Below, piece by piece: positions 24,722-32,751 of a stretch of 64,000 nt of DNA (position 1 is its first letter; every line of letters begins with the position of its first letter). The stretch covers positions 1-64,000 of the forward strand of contig DCKG01000022.1 in NCBI GenBank assembly GCA_002320605.1, given 5' to 3'. The position numbers and the translations under genes are program-made. The notes beneath the pieces were generated by a model, which was not told the origin of the DNA, did no database searches, and saw only the letters and a program-made list of their open reading frames with translations. This DNA is from Bacteroidales bacterium UBA1680 (GTDB taxonomy: Bacteria; Bacteroidota; Bacteroidia; Bacteroidales; UBA932).

Positions 24722-24752
24722 TAGTTTTAAAACAAAAAACAAAAGATAAATT

Positions 24753-25130
24753 ATGGCAAGAATAGCCGGTGTTGATTTACCAAACAACAAACATGGAGAG
24801 ATAGGTTTGACCTATATCTATGGAATCGGCCGCAACTTGGCGAGACGAATTCTCGACAAATGCGGAATCGATTACGACATCAAAGTCGGGGACTGGAACG
24901 ATGAGCAGATTGCTGCCATCCGTAACGTGATCGCCGAGGATTGCAAGATCGAGGGCGAGCTTCGTTCTGCCGTGCAGATGAACATCAAGCGTCTCATGGA
25001 TATCGGCTGCTACAGGGGCATCCGCCATCGTGTCGGACTTCCTGTGCGCGGGCAGAGCACCAAGAACAACGCTCGTACGAGGAAGGGCAAGAAGAAGACC
25101 GTTGCTAACAAGAAGAAGGCAACTAAGTAA
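24753..25130 (+). CDS. rpsM: 30S ribosomal protein S13
   Basis: The 125-residue protein has the blocks MARIAGVDLPNNKHGEIGLTYIYGIG and CYRGIRHRVGLPVRGQSTKNNARTRKGKKKTV. It contacts the P-site tRNA in the subunit head. Standard order after rpmJ. Confidence 0.98.
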   Translation: MARIAGVDLPNNKHGEIGLTYIYGIGRNLARRILDKCGIDYDIKVGDWNDEQIAAIRNVIAEDCKIEGELRSAVQMNIKRLMDIGCYRGIRHRVGLPVRGQSTKNNARTRKGKKKTVANKKKATK

Positions 25131-25143
25131 AACTAGGTGAATT

Positions 25144-25530
25144 ATGGCAAAAAAAGCAACATCATCAAAAAGAGTTGTAAAGGTTGAGGCAACGGGTGAG
25201 GCCCATATTTCATCAACCTTCAATAACGTGATCATCTCTCTCACGAACAATCAGGGACAGGTGATCAGCTGGTCCTCTGCCGGAAAGAGTGGTTTCAGAG
25301 GTTCTAAGAAAAACACTCCGTATGCTGCCCAGGTAGCCGCAGAAGATGCAGCAAAGTCGGCATACGATGCTGGGCTTCGTAAGGTTAAGGTATTCGTTAA
25401 GGGGCCGGGCGCTGGCCGTGAGTCAGCCATCAGGACCATCAATAACGCAGGCATCGTCGTTACGGAGATCGTCGATGTGACCCCTATGCCTCACAACGGA
25501 TGCAGACCAAAAGGCCGTCGTAAAGTTTAG
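25144..25530 (+). CDS. rpsK: 30S ribosomal protein S11
   Basis: The 128-residue platform protein has GEAHISSTFNNVIISLTNNQGQVISWSSAGKSGFRGSKKNTPYAAQ and ends VTPMPHNGCRPKGRRKV. Standard order. Confidence 0.98.
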   Translation: MAKKATSSKRVVKVEATGEAHISSTFNNVIISLTNNQGQVISWSSAGKSGFRGSKKNTPYAAQVAAEDAAKSAYDAGLRKVKVFVKGPGAGRESAIRTINNAGIVVTEIVDVTPMPHNGCRPKGRRKV

Positions 25531-25555
25531 TTTAACGTGTTAAAAAGAAATTACC

Positions 25556-26158
25556 ATGGCAAGATATACCGGTCCTAGTACAAAAATCGCCCGTAAATTC
25601 GGCGAGCCTATATTTGGCAGCGATAAGTATTTCGAGAAAAGGAATTATCCTCCAGGACAGCATGGATTGGCTGCAAAGCGCAAGAAGATGCGTGAATATG
25701 GCGTTCAGCTGAAGGAGAAGCAGAAAGTAAGATACATGTACGGCCTGCTGGAAAGGCAGTTCCACAACACTTACCTGAAGGCTTCCCGCATGGCTGGCCA
25801 GAAAGGTGAGAATCTTCTGTTCCTGCTTGAGTCCAGGCTTGACAATGTTGTTTACAGAATGGGCATCGCTCCTACCAGAGCAGCCGCAAGACAGCTTGTG
25901 AGCCATGCGCACATCACCCTTAATGGTGAGGTCGCCGCTATACCGTCCATGCGGGTAAAACCAGGCGACACTGTTGCAGTAAGGGAGCGCTCAAAGAGCC
26001 TCGAGGTAATCCAGAAGAGCGTGGCTTCCGCTACGAAATATTCTTGGATTGAATTCGATCCTAAGGCTCTTTCAGGCAAGTTCCTGAATATTCCTACAAG
26101 GGCTGACATCCCAGAGAACATTAATGAGCAGCTCATCGTCGATCTTTACTCCAAGTAA
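25556..26158 (+). CDS. rpsD: 30S ribosomal protein S4, zinc-free form
   Basis: The 200-residue protein has an N-terminal MARYTGPSTKIARKFGEPIFG, an S4 RNA-binding domain (LESRLDNVVYRMGIAPTRAAARQLVSHAHITLNG) and the typical DLYSK end. It lacks the cysteine cluster that binds zinc in some bacteria. It starts 16S rRNA folding and can act in autogenous control of such operons in other bacteria. Confidence 0.98.
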   Translation: MARYTGPSTKIARKFGEPIFGSDKYFEKRNYPPGQHGLAAKRKKMREYGVQLKEKQKVRYMYGLLERQFHNTYLKASRMAGQKGENLLFLLESRLDNVVYRMGIAPTRAAARQLVSHAHITLNGEVAAIPSMRVKPGDTVAVRERSKSLEVIQKSVASATKYSWIEFDPKALSGKFLNIPTRADIPENINEQLIVDLYSK

Positions 26159-26178
26159 TAATTAAACACCCAAAAATT

Positions 26179-27186
26179 ATGGCAATCTTAGCGTTTCAAA
26201 AACCAGATAAGGTTATAATGCTCGAAGGAACCGCTACTGTCGGCCGTTTCGAGTTCAGGCCTCTAGAGCCTGGCTACGGACAGACGATTGGCAATGCGCT
26301 CCGTCGAATTCTATTAGCCTCTCTCGAAGGTTTCGCTATCAGTCAGATCAAGATATCAGGCGTGGATCAGGAATTCGCTACCATACCTGGCGTGATCGAA
26401 GGCATGCAGGATATCATTCTCAACCTGAAACAAGTAAGATTCAAGAGAATGGTTGACAGCGTAGACACAGAGACAGCGAACATCGTGATAAGCGGGAAAA
26501 ACGAGTTTACCGCAGAGGATATCTCAAAAGGATTGTCTTCTTTCCAGGTGTTGAATCCAGAGCAGCATATATGTTCGGTGGAGCCTTCAGTTACAATTGA
26601 AATGTCTGTTACCGTGACAAAAGGCCGTGGTTTCGTTCCTGCAGAAGAATTAAGGGACGAAAACACCCCGATAGGCACGATTCCGATCGATGCGGTCTAC
26701 ACTCCTATCAGGAAAGTGAACTGGACCGTAGACAACTGGCGCGTTGAGCAGAAGACAGATTATGAGAAGCTCAATCTCGAAATCGTAACTGATGGGTCAA
26801 TATCTCCGAGCGCTGCTCTTCAGGATGCCGCGAATATTCTCATCTATCACTTCAAGCTGTTCACTGACGACAAGAAGATGGCTTTAGAAAACACTTTTGA
26901 AGCCGATTCCAAAGAACTTGACGAGGAGAGTCTCAGAATGAGGCATCTGCTTCTCACCAAGCTTTCCGACGTTGGTCTGTCAGTGAGGGCATATAACTGC
27001 CTGAAAGCTGCTGACATCGATAATTTCGCTGACTTGGTTTCTTATTCTAGGAACGAGCTCATGAAGTTCAGGAATTTCGGTAAGAAGTCGCTCAACGAGA
27101 TTGATCAGCTCGTGGAGAAGATGAAGCTGCAGTTCGGCATGGATGTAAGGAAATATAATATTGAACCTAAGAAAAAGAACGTTTAG
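26179..27186 (+). CDS. rpoA: RNA polymerase alpha subunit
   Basis: The 335-residue protein has the N-terminal dimerisation domain (EPGYGQTIGNALRRILLASLEG) and the C-terminal DNA- and activator-binding domain (LSVRAYNCLKAADIDNFADLVSYSRNELMKFRNFGKKSLNEI), joined by a linker around residues 235-260. It lies between rpsD and rplQ as in most bacteria, so it is made in step with ribosomal proteins. Confidence 0.98.
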   Translation: MAILAFQKPDKVIMLEGTATVGRFEFRPLEPGYGQTIGNALRRILLASLEGFAISQIKISGVDQEFATIPGVIEGMQDIILNLKQVRFKRMVDSVDTETANIVISGKNEFTAEDISKGLSSFQVLNPEQHICSVEPSVTIEMSVTVTKGRGFVPAEELRDENTPIGTIPIDAVYTPIRKVNWTVDNWRVEQKTDYEKLNLEIVTDGSISPSAALQDAANILIYHFKLFTDDKKMALENTFEADSKELDEESLRMRHLLLTKLSDVGLSVRAYNCLKAADIDNFADLVSYSRNELMKFRNFGKKSLNEIDQLVEKMKLQFGMDVRKYNIEPKKKNV

Positions 27187-27188
27187 AA

Positions 27189-27728
27189 ATGAGGCACAAT
27201 AAAGCAATCAATCATCTTGGCCGTAAGAGCAGCCACAGAAAGGCGATGCTCGCCAACATGTCCTGCTCTATCATTAAGTATAAGAGAATCAACACGACGG
27301 TCGCTAAGGCTAAGGCTCTGAAAATGTATCTTGAGCCTCTGGTGACCAAGAGCAAAGAGGATACTACTCATTCTCGTAGAATGGTGTTCAGCTACCTCAA
27401 GGACAAAGAGGCTATCAAGGAGCTCTTCGGAACGATCGCTCCAAAGATTGCCGACCGTCCAGGAGGATACCTCCGCGTATTGCACAACGGCTTCCGTCAG
27501 GGAGATGGAGCTGACATGGCTATCGTAGAGTTCGTTGACTTCAACGAAGCTGCTCTTGCATCTAAGCCAGAGAAGAAAGAGGAGAAGAAGGCAACTCGTC
27601 GCAGCCGCTCTAAGAAAGCTGCTGCAGAGGAAGCATCGAAGGCTGAGGCTCCTGCAGAGGAGGCCCCGAAAGCCGGGGAAGCTGTCCCAGAGGCTCCGAA
27701 GGCTGAGGAAGCGCCTAAAGCTGAATAA
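27189..27728 (+). CDS. rplQ: 50S ribosomal protein L17 with acidic-basic tail
   Basis: The 179-residue protein starts with the L17 core (MRHNKAINHLGRKSSHRKAMLANM; RPGGYLRVLHNGFRQGDGADMA), which ends near residue 122. About 55 further residues are low-complexity Ala/Glu/Lys/Pro repeats (EAPKAEEAPKAE). Such tails are seen in some Bacteroidota L17 proteins. It starts 2 bases after rpoA and is the last gene of the operon, before a clear terminator. Confidence 0.97.
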   Translation: MRHNKAINHLGRKSSHRKAMLANMSCSIIKYKRINTTVAKAKALKMYLEPLVTKSKEDTTHSRRMVFSYLKDKEAIKELFGTIAPKIADRPGGYLRVLHNGFRQGDGADMAIVEFVDFNEAALASKPEKKEEKKATRRSRSKKAAAEEASKAEAPAEEAPKAGEAVPEAPKAEEAPKAE

Positions 27729-27750
27729 AATTTATTCAATGGATATGTTG

Positions 27751-27779
27751 AAGGCGGTCTTTGTGGGCCGCCTTTTTTC
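27751..27779 (+). terminator. Rho-independent terminator of the ribosomal operon
   Basis: The stem AAGGCGG (27751-27757) pairs with CCGCCTT (27768-27774) across a 10-base loop, followed by a run of T to 27778. It lies 22 bases after the rplQ stop. Confidence 0.88.
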
Positions 27780-27809
27780 ATGCCAGAATTTAGTTTATTT
27801 TATGCATAT

Positions 27810-27827
27810 TCAGAACTGACGTTCTGA
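27810..27827. promoter_or_regulatory. TCAGAAC palindrome before the ThiD-AraC gene
   Basis: TCAGAAC (27810-27816) and GTTCTGA (27821-27827) form a perfect 7-base inverted repeat with a 4-base spacer, 32 bases upstream of the regulator start. It could be an operator for the adjacent AraC-type regulator or a short hairpin. Only symmetry and place support it. Confidence 0.4.
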
Positions 27828-27859
27828 CTTTGGGATTTTTAGGTTTATTTTGCCGTGAG

Positions 27860-28816
27860 ATGAAGAAGCTGGACAATAACATAGTGCTGACGATCACTGG
27901 TTCGGACAGCACCGGAGAATCTGGGGAGCAGGCGGATGTCAGGACGATAACGAGTCTTGGCGGGAGGCCAGTTTCTGCAATCACCTCTGTGACGGTGCAG
28001 AACACGGTCGGAATCCAGCAGTTTTACGACCTGCCTGCATCGATCGTCATGGGTCAGATAGAGGCTATAATGAATGACGTAGAACCTTCCGTGCTGAAGA
28101 TTGGAATGATTCGCCGCCCTGAACTGGTGGAAATGCTTGCGCAGGCTATTGTCCGTTACCAGCCGAACTATGTGGTCTTCCATCCTGTTCTCATGTCCTC
28201 AAGGGGGGAACGACTAATGGATGACGATCTTGCGATGAGGATTCGTAACCAGCTGATGCCGCTCTGCTCCCTCATCGTCGTCCGTAGAGACGAAGCCGGA
28301 TGGCTGATCCAGAATGGAAACGATCCTAGAATCGTCCTGCTGGACGAAGGCCCATCCCTGCATGGCCAGGCGAATGCTTTCTCGTCAGCCTTGGCAACAT
28401 TCCTCAGCCAAGGCTTTGGCAACGCAGATGCCATTAGGAAGGCCAATGAATATGCCGCAAGGCTGATCTTGAAGGCGGACAATCTGCAAGGGCGCAGCCA
28501 GCAGCTCTACAACGACTTTCTGAATCAGCTGGAACGCCATCTTTGCGAAAGGACGGACGTGCAGTTCTATGCCGACCTGTTGAATGTCAGCAGCCGCTAT
28601 CTTTCGCAGGTTTGCCGTAGGGCTGCGGGACGGGCTCCTAAGTCAATCATAGACGAGAGAATGGCCGCCTACATCACAATGCAGCTGGACATCACCAGCA
28701 AGACCGTCCAAGAGATAGCATACGGCGCAGGCTTCTCTTCGCAAGCGCACTTGTCTCGCTTTTTCAGGAAGATGTCAGGGCTTTCGCCAAGCGAGCACAG
28801 GGCGAGAAAGAAATGA
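27860..28816 (+). CDS. ThiD-like kinase domain fused to AraC-type DNA-binding domain
   Basis: The 318-residue protein starts at the ATG at 27860. Residues 1-210 match the hydroxymethylpyrimidine/pyridoxal kinase fold: TITGSDSTGESGEQAD (14-26, compared with GSDSSGGAGIQAD), GGRPVSAITSVTVQNT and KIGMIRRPELV. At the catalytic loop the usual HGTGCTLSAA reads HGQANAFSSA (168 onward), so the catalytic Cys is Asn. Residues about 225-318 form an AraC helix-turn-helix pair (VQEIAYGAGFSSQAHLSRFFRKMSGLSPSEH). The gene sits 15 bases before pdxS. I infer a regulator that senses pyridoxal, pyridoxine or a related vitamer through a kinase-derived, probably inactive domain and controls pdxST. Confidence 0.82.
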   Translation: MKKLDNNIVLTITGSDSTGESGEQADVRTITSLGGRPVSAITSVTVQNTVGIQQFYDLPASIVMGQIEAIMNDVEPSVLKIGMIRRPELVEMLAQAIVRYQPNYVVFHPVLMSSRGERLMDDDLAMRIRNQLMPLCSLIVVRRDEAGWLIQNGNDPRIVLLDEGPSLHGQANAFSSALATFLSQGFGNADAIRKANEYAARLILKADNLQGRSQQLYNDFLNQLERHLCERTDVQFYADLLNVSSRYLSQVCRRAAGRAPKSIIDERMAAYITMQLDITSKTVQEIAYGAGFSSQAHLSRFFRKMSGLSPSEHRARKK

Positions 28817-28831
28817 ATAAATCTAATTATC

Positions 28832-29716
28832 ATGAATATGGAAAATCAAGACAGACAGACTCTTAATCGTAATCTCGCCCAGATGCTGAAGGGTGGAGTG
28901 ATCATGGACGTGACAACCGCGGAGCAGGCTAAAATCGCCGAAGAGGCTGGGGCTTGCGCGGTCATGGCGTTGGAACATATTCCGGCAGACATTCGTGCTG
29001 CAGGAGGAGTTTCCAGGATGAGCGATCCGAAGATGATAAAGAGTATCCAGCAGGCAGTCTCTATTCCTGTCATGGCGAAATGCAGGATCGGGCATTTCGT
29101 CGAGGCGCAAATCCTTCAGGCAATCGAGATAGACTACATAGACGAGAGTGAGGTGTTGTCGCCTGCCGATGATGTCTATCACATTGACAAGACGAAATTC
29201 GACGTGCCTTTCGTGTGTGGTGCCAGGGATCTGGGCGAGGCCTTGCGTAGGATTGCGGAAGGTGCGACGATGATTCGCACGAAAGGGGAACCCGGTACTG
29301 GCGACGTGATTCAGGCTGTCAGGCACATGCGACTGATGCAGAGCGAGATGCGTAGGATAGTTTCGCTCGGCGAAGACGAAATATTCGAAAAAGCAAAGGA
29401 ACTTCAGGTTTCGCTGGATCTCGTGAAATACGTCCATGAGAACGGCAAGCTGCCTGTGGTGAATTTTGCGGCTGGCGGAATAGCCACCCCTGCCGACGCT
29501 GCCTTAATGATGCAGCTTGGAGCTGAGGGAGTGTTCGTGGGAAGCGGAATATTCAAGAGCGGAAACCCTCAAAAGCGTGCTGCTGCCATCGTGCAGGCTG
29601 TCACTAATTTCCGCGATGCCAAGAAGCTCGCCGAGCTCAGTGAGGATCTCGGAGAGGCGATGGTTGGCATCAACGAGCAGGAAATAAAGGTTCTCATGGC
29701 CGAAAGAGGAAAATAG
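28832..29716 (+). CDS. pdxS: Pyridoxal 5'-phosphate synthase, synthase subunit
   Basis: The 294-residue TIM-barrel enzyme makes PLP from ribose 5-phosphate, glyceraldehyde 3-phosphate and ammonia. Catalytic residues are visible: D26 (IMDVTTAEQA), K83 (VMAKCRIGH) and K151 (RTKGEPGTGDV), and the phosphate loop is AAGGIATPADAALMM. It works as a 12-mer with PdxT. It lies 15 bases after the ThiD-AraC gene and 30 before pdxT. Confidence 0.98.
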   Translation: MNMENQDRQTLNRNLAQMLKGGVIMDVTTAEQAKIAEEAGACAVMALEHIPADIRAAGGVSRMSDPKMIKSIQQAVSIPVMAKCRIGHFVEAQILQAIEIDYIDESEVLSPADDVYHIDKTKFDVPFVCGARDLGEALRRIAEGATMIRTKGEPGTGDVIQAVRHMRLMQSEMRRIVSLGEDEIFEKAKELQVSLDLVKYVHENGKLPVVNFAAGGIATPADAALMMQLGAEGVFVGSGIFKSGNPQKRAAAIVQAVTNFRDAKKLAELSEDLGEAMVGINEQEIKVLMAERGK

Positions 29717-29746
29717 CTTCCAAAGGCAAGATATTCATAAGAGATT

Positions 29747-30313
29747 ATGGGCAAACGCATTGCGGTGCTTTCGTTGCAAGGGGCTTTCGTCGAGCATGAG
29801 AAGATGCTTGGGGAGCTGGGAATAGCTTGCTTCGAAGTTCGCCGGAGAAAAGATTGGGACCAGCCGAAGGATGGGCTTATCATCCCGGGAGGAGAGAGTA
29901 CGACGCAGTCCAAGCTGCTTGTGGATCTTGGGCTGATGGATCCTATAAAAGACGAGATTCTTGGCGGGATGCCTGTCTTCGGCACTTGCGCTGGGCTGAT
30001 TCTATTAGCAAAGAATATGGAGGGAGGCCCTTTCGGACGCCTTTCCACAATGAATATATCAGTGCGGCGCAATGCTTATGGCAGGCAGCTCGGCAGCTTC
30101 CATGCTCGTGGCTCTTTCGCAGGGCAGGATATTCCTATGACCTTCATTCGGGCTCCTTACATAGAAAGCGTTGGTGCTGGGGTTGAAGTGCTGTCGGTAG
30201 TGGATGGGCATATAGTCGCCGCCCGCGAGGGAAATCAGTTAGCTGCGGCCTTCCATCCGGAACTCGACGATTGCCAGGCGGTCTATGAATATTTCGCCAG
30301 AATGTTCGGTTAG
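29747..30313 (+). CDS. pdxT: Pyridoxal 5'-phosphate synthase, glutaminase subunit
   Basis: The 188-residue class I glutaminase has the PGGEST block (46-52), nucleophile C81 in GTCAG, and H170/E172 in FHPEL. It frees ammonia from glutamine and channels it to PdxS. The start ATG at 29747 gives MGKRIAVLSLQGAF, the family start. Confidence 0.97.
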   Translation: MGKRIAVLSLQGAFVEHEKMLGELGIACFEVRRRKDWDQPKDGLIIPGGESTTQSKLLVDLGLMDPIKDEILGGMPVFGTCAGLILLAKNMEGGPFGRLSTMNISVRRNAYGRQLGSFHARGSFAGQDIPMTFIRAPYIESVGAGVEVLSVVDGHIVAAREGNQLAAAFHPELDDCQAVYEYFARMFG

Positions 30314-30437
30314 GGTGCTTTGGGGCAGGCGTATTTCTTGGTCTGGCGAATTAAAATTTTATTAAAATATTAGCGTGATGGACATTTTTGATAGGCATAA
30401 TATCAAAAATTAGTATTGCAGTAACAATCTATTTGCA

Positions 30438-30445
30438 TATATTTG
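30438..30445 (+). promoter_or_regulatory. -7 box for hppA
   Basis: TATATTTG matches TAnnTTTG exactly. It lies 78 bases upstream of the hppA start in a 210-base A+T-rich gap. The predicted leader contains a hairpin at 30453-30474. Confidence 0.65.
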
Positions 30446-30452
30446 CATTCGC

Positions 30453-30474
30453 AAGGGTTCTGAAAGGGACCCTT
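30453..30474 (+). promoter_or_regulatory. Hairpin in the hppA leader
   Basis: AAGGGT (30453-30458) pairs with ACCCTT (30469-30474) and is followed by a few T residues, right after the predicted transcript start. It could act as an attenuator or as a leader structure that protects the mRNA. The stem is short, so confidence is low. Confidence 0.35.
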
Positions 30475-30523
30475 TTTAAACAAGCCCTACCTAAATCGTT
30501 TCAGGAATTGCGTTAATTATTAA

Positions 30524-32716
30524 ATGTTTATGAACTCATTATTTTACTTAGTACCTGTCGCGTCAGTCATAGCACTGTTCTTCGCATGGCTTTTCTATCA
30601 TCAGATGAAGAAGGAAAGCGAAGGTACTCCAACGATGAAAGAAATTGCCCAGTACGTGAGAGAGGGGGCAATGGCATACCTTAAGCAGCAATATAAGGTA
30701 GTTCTCATCGTTTTCATTATCCTGGCAATCTTTTTTGCTATTCTGGCATACGGTTTCCATGTTCAGAACCCTTGGGTTCCGTTCGCTTTCCTGACTGGAG
30801 GCTTCTTTTCGGGGCTAGCTGGCTATATAGGAATGAGGACCGCAACGTACGCTTCTGCTAGAACTGCCAACGCAGTGAGCAAGTCGCTTAATTCTGGCTT
30901 GAAACTCGCATTCCGTTCTGGCGCCGTGATGGGACTGACGGTCGTGGGCCTTGGCTTGCTTGACATTTCAATATGGTTCTTCGTGCTTCAGGCATTTTAC
31001 GATCCTGACGTTTCGCAAAATCTGGTGGTTATCACTACTACGATGCTTACATTCGGGATGGGTGCGTCCACTCAGGCTTTGTTCGCGAGAGTTGGCGGTG
31101 GCATCTACACCAAGGCTGCTGATGTCGGAGCTGACATCGTCGGCAAGGTGGAGAATGACATCCCTGAGGACGACCCTCGCAATCCTGCGACCATCGCCGA
31201 CAATGTCGGAGACAATGTTGGCGACGTGGCTGGCATGGGCGCTGACCTCTATGAGTCCTACTGCGGTTCCATTCTTGCGACCATGGCATTGGGCGCTTCC
31301 ACATTCTTCGGTGACACGGCAATGCAGATGAAGGCCATTCTAGCTCCTATGACAATTGCTGCCGTGGGAGTGGTGCTTTCTATATTAGGAATATATTCAG
31401 TGCGTACGAAAGAAGAGGCGGGGCTGCAGCAGCTGCTGAAATCGCTGAGCGTCGGCACCAATCTTTCCGCGATTCTCATCGCCATTGCTACATTCTTTAT
31501 ATTCAAACTCTTAGGCTTTGCTAATTGGTGGCAGCTCAGTTTGTCTGTCATTTCTGGACTGCTGGCAGGAGTGGTAATAGGAAAGGCAACTGAATATTAC
31601 ACGTCGCACTCCTATAAGCCTACTCAGAAACTTGCTGAGAGCTCCCAGACTGGTCCTGCTACGGTAATCATCAATGGGATTGGCTTAGGAATGATTTCTA
31701 CTGCTGTTCCTGTAGTGACGATAGTGCTGGCAATACTTGCTTCTTATCTTTGTGCCTCTGGCTTCTCGTTCAATCCTGAGTATTTGAGCAGCGGGCTTTA
31801 CGGAATAAGCATAGCTGCTGTCGGGATGCTGTCAACGCTTGGCATTACTCTCGCTACTGACGCATACGGCCCTATTGCCGACAATGCTGGCGGGAATGCA
31901 CAGATGAGCGAATTGGACCCGGAAGTTCGTCATCGTACGGACATCCTTGATGCTCTGGGAAACACTACTGCTGCTACCGGAAAGGGTTTTGCGATTGGTT
32001 CTGCGGCTCTTACTGCACTGGCTCTGCTGGCTTCTTACATCGAGGAAATCAAGATTGGGCTGCAGCACGTGGGTACTGAGATTATTACTGTCGGCGATGA
32101 AGTGGTCGAAGTCGCTAAGGCAACCCTTGTGGATCTGGTGAACTACTACAATGTGACGCTGATGAATCCTAAGGTTCTAGCTGGGGTTTTCCTTGGAGCG
32201 ATGATGGCATTCTTGTTCTGTGGGCTCACGATGAACGCTGTCGGCCGTGCTGCTCAAAAAATGGTGCTGGAAGTTCGTCGTCAGTTCAGAGAGATCGCTG
32301 GAATCCTTGAGGGCAAGCAGCGTCCTGATTACAAACGTTGCGTTGAGATATCCACAAAGGCGGCTCAGCACGAAATGGTAGGTCCTGCCCTTACGGCAAT
32401 CATAGTTCCTGTGCTTGTAGGCATCATTCTTGGAGCAGCGGGAGTGATGGGATTGCTCATCGGCGGCTTGGGCGCAGGTTTCATACTTGCTATATTCCTG
32501 GCGAACTCGGGCGGGGCATGGGACAATGCCAAGAAATATGTCGAGGATGGTCATTTCGGCGGTAAGAATTCCGTAAATCATCATGCTACCGTTGTTGGAG
32601 ACACGGTGGGAGATCCTTTCAAAGACACGTCAGGTCCTTCACTGAACATACTCATAAAGCTGATGAGCATGGTTTCCATTGTGATGGCTGGCCTTACGGT
32701 GATGATTCAGGGTTGA
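30524..32716 (+). CDS. hppA: Membrane-bound sodium/proton-pumping pyrophosphatase
   Basis: The 730-residue protein with about 16 membrane helices couples pyrophosphate hydrolysis to ion pumping across the inner membrane. The substrate-binding motifs are DVGADIVGKVENDIPEDDPRNPATIADNVGDNVGDVAGMGADLYES, DAYGPIADNAGGNAQM and the late GGAWDNAKKYVEDG. In DALGNTTAATGKGF the residue that marks potassium dependence is Ala, as in the K+-dependent subfamily, which includes sodium-pumping and dual sodium/proton-pumping enzymes of Bacteroidota. The ATG at 30524 is followed by an alternative at 30530. Confidence 0.95.
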   Translation: MFMNSLFYLVPVASVIALFFAWLFYHQMKKESEGTPTMKEIAQYVREGAMAYLKQQYKVVLIVFIILAIFFAILAYGFHVQNPWVPFAFLTGGFFSGLAGYIGMRTATYASARTANAVSKSLNSGLKLAFRSGAVMGLTVVGLGLLDISIWFFVLQAFYDPDVSQNLVVITTTMLTFGMGASTQALFARVGGGIYTKAADVGADIVGKVENDIPEDDPRNPATIADNVGDNVGDVAGMGADLYESYCGSILATMALGASTFFGDTAMQMKAILAPMTIAAVGVVLSILGIYSVRTKEEAGLQQLLKSLSVGTNLSAILIAIATFFIFKLLGFANWWQLSLSVISGLLAGVVIGKATEYYTSHSYKPTQKLAESSQTGPATVIINGIGLGMISTAVPVVTIVLAILASYLCASGFSFNPEYLSSGLYGISIAAVGMLSTLGITLATDAYGPIADNAGGNAQMSELDPEVRHRTDILDALGNTTAATGKGFAIGSAALTALALLASYIEEIKIGLQHVGTEIITVGDEVVEVAKATLVDLVNYYNVTLMNPKVLAGVFLGAMMAFLFCGLTMNAVGRAAQKMVLEVRRQFREIAGILEGKQRPDYKRCVEISTKAAQHEMVGPALTAIIVPVLVGIILGAAGVMGLLIGGLGAGFILAIFLANSGGAWDNAKKYVEDGHFGGKNSVNHHATVVGDTVGDPFKDTSGPSLNILIKLMSMVSIVMAGLTVMIQG

Positions 32717-32751
32717 TTTGTGGGTGGCCTAAATGTTAATTTATATATATA

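Noticed and set aside
27860..28816. Calling this a functional ThiD kinase
   Set aside because: The catalytic loop Cys and the GTGC anion hole are replaced, and an AraC domain and pdxST neighbours favour a regulator.
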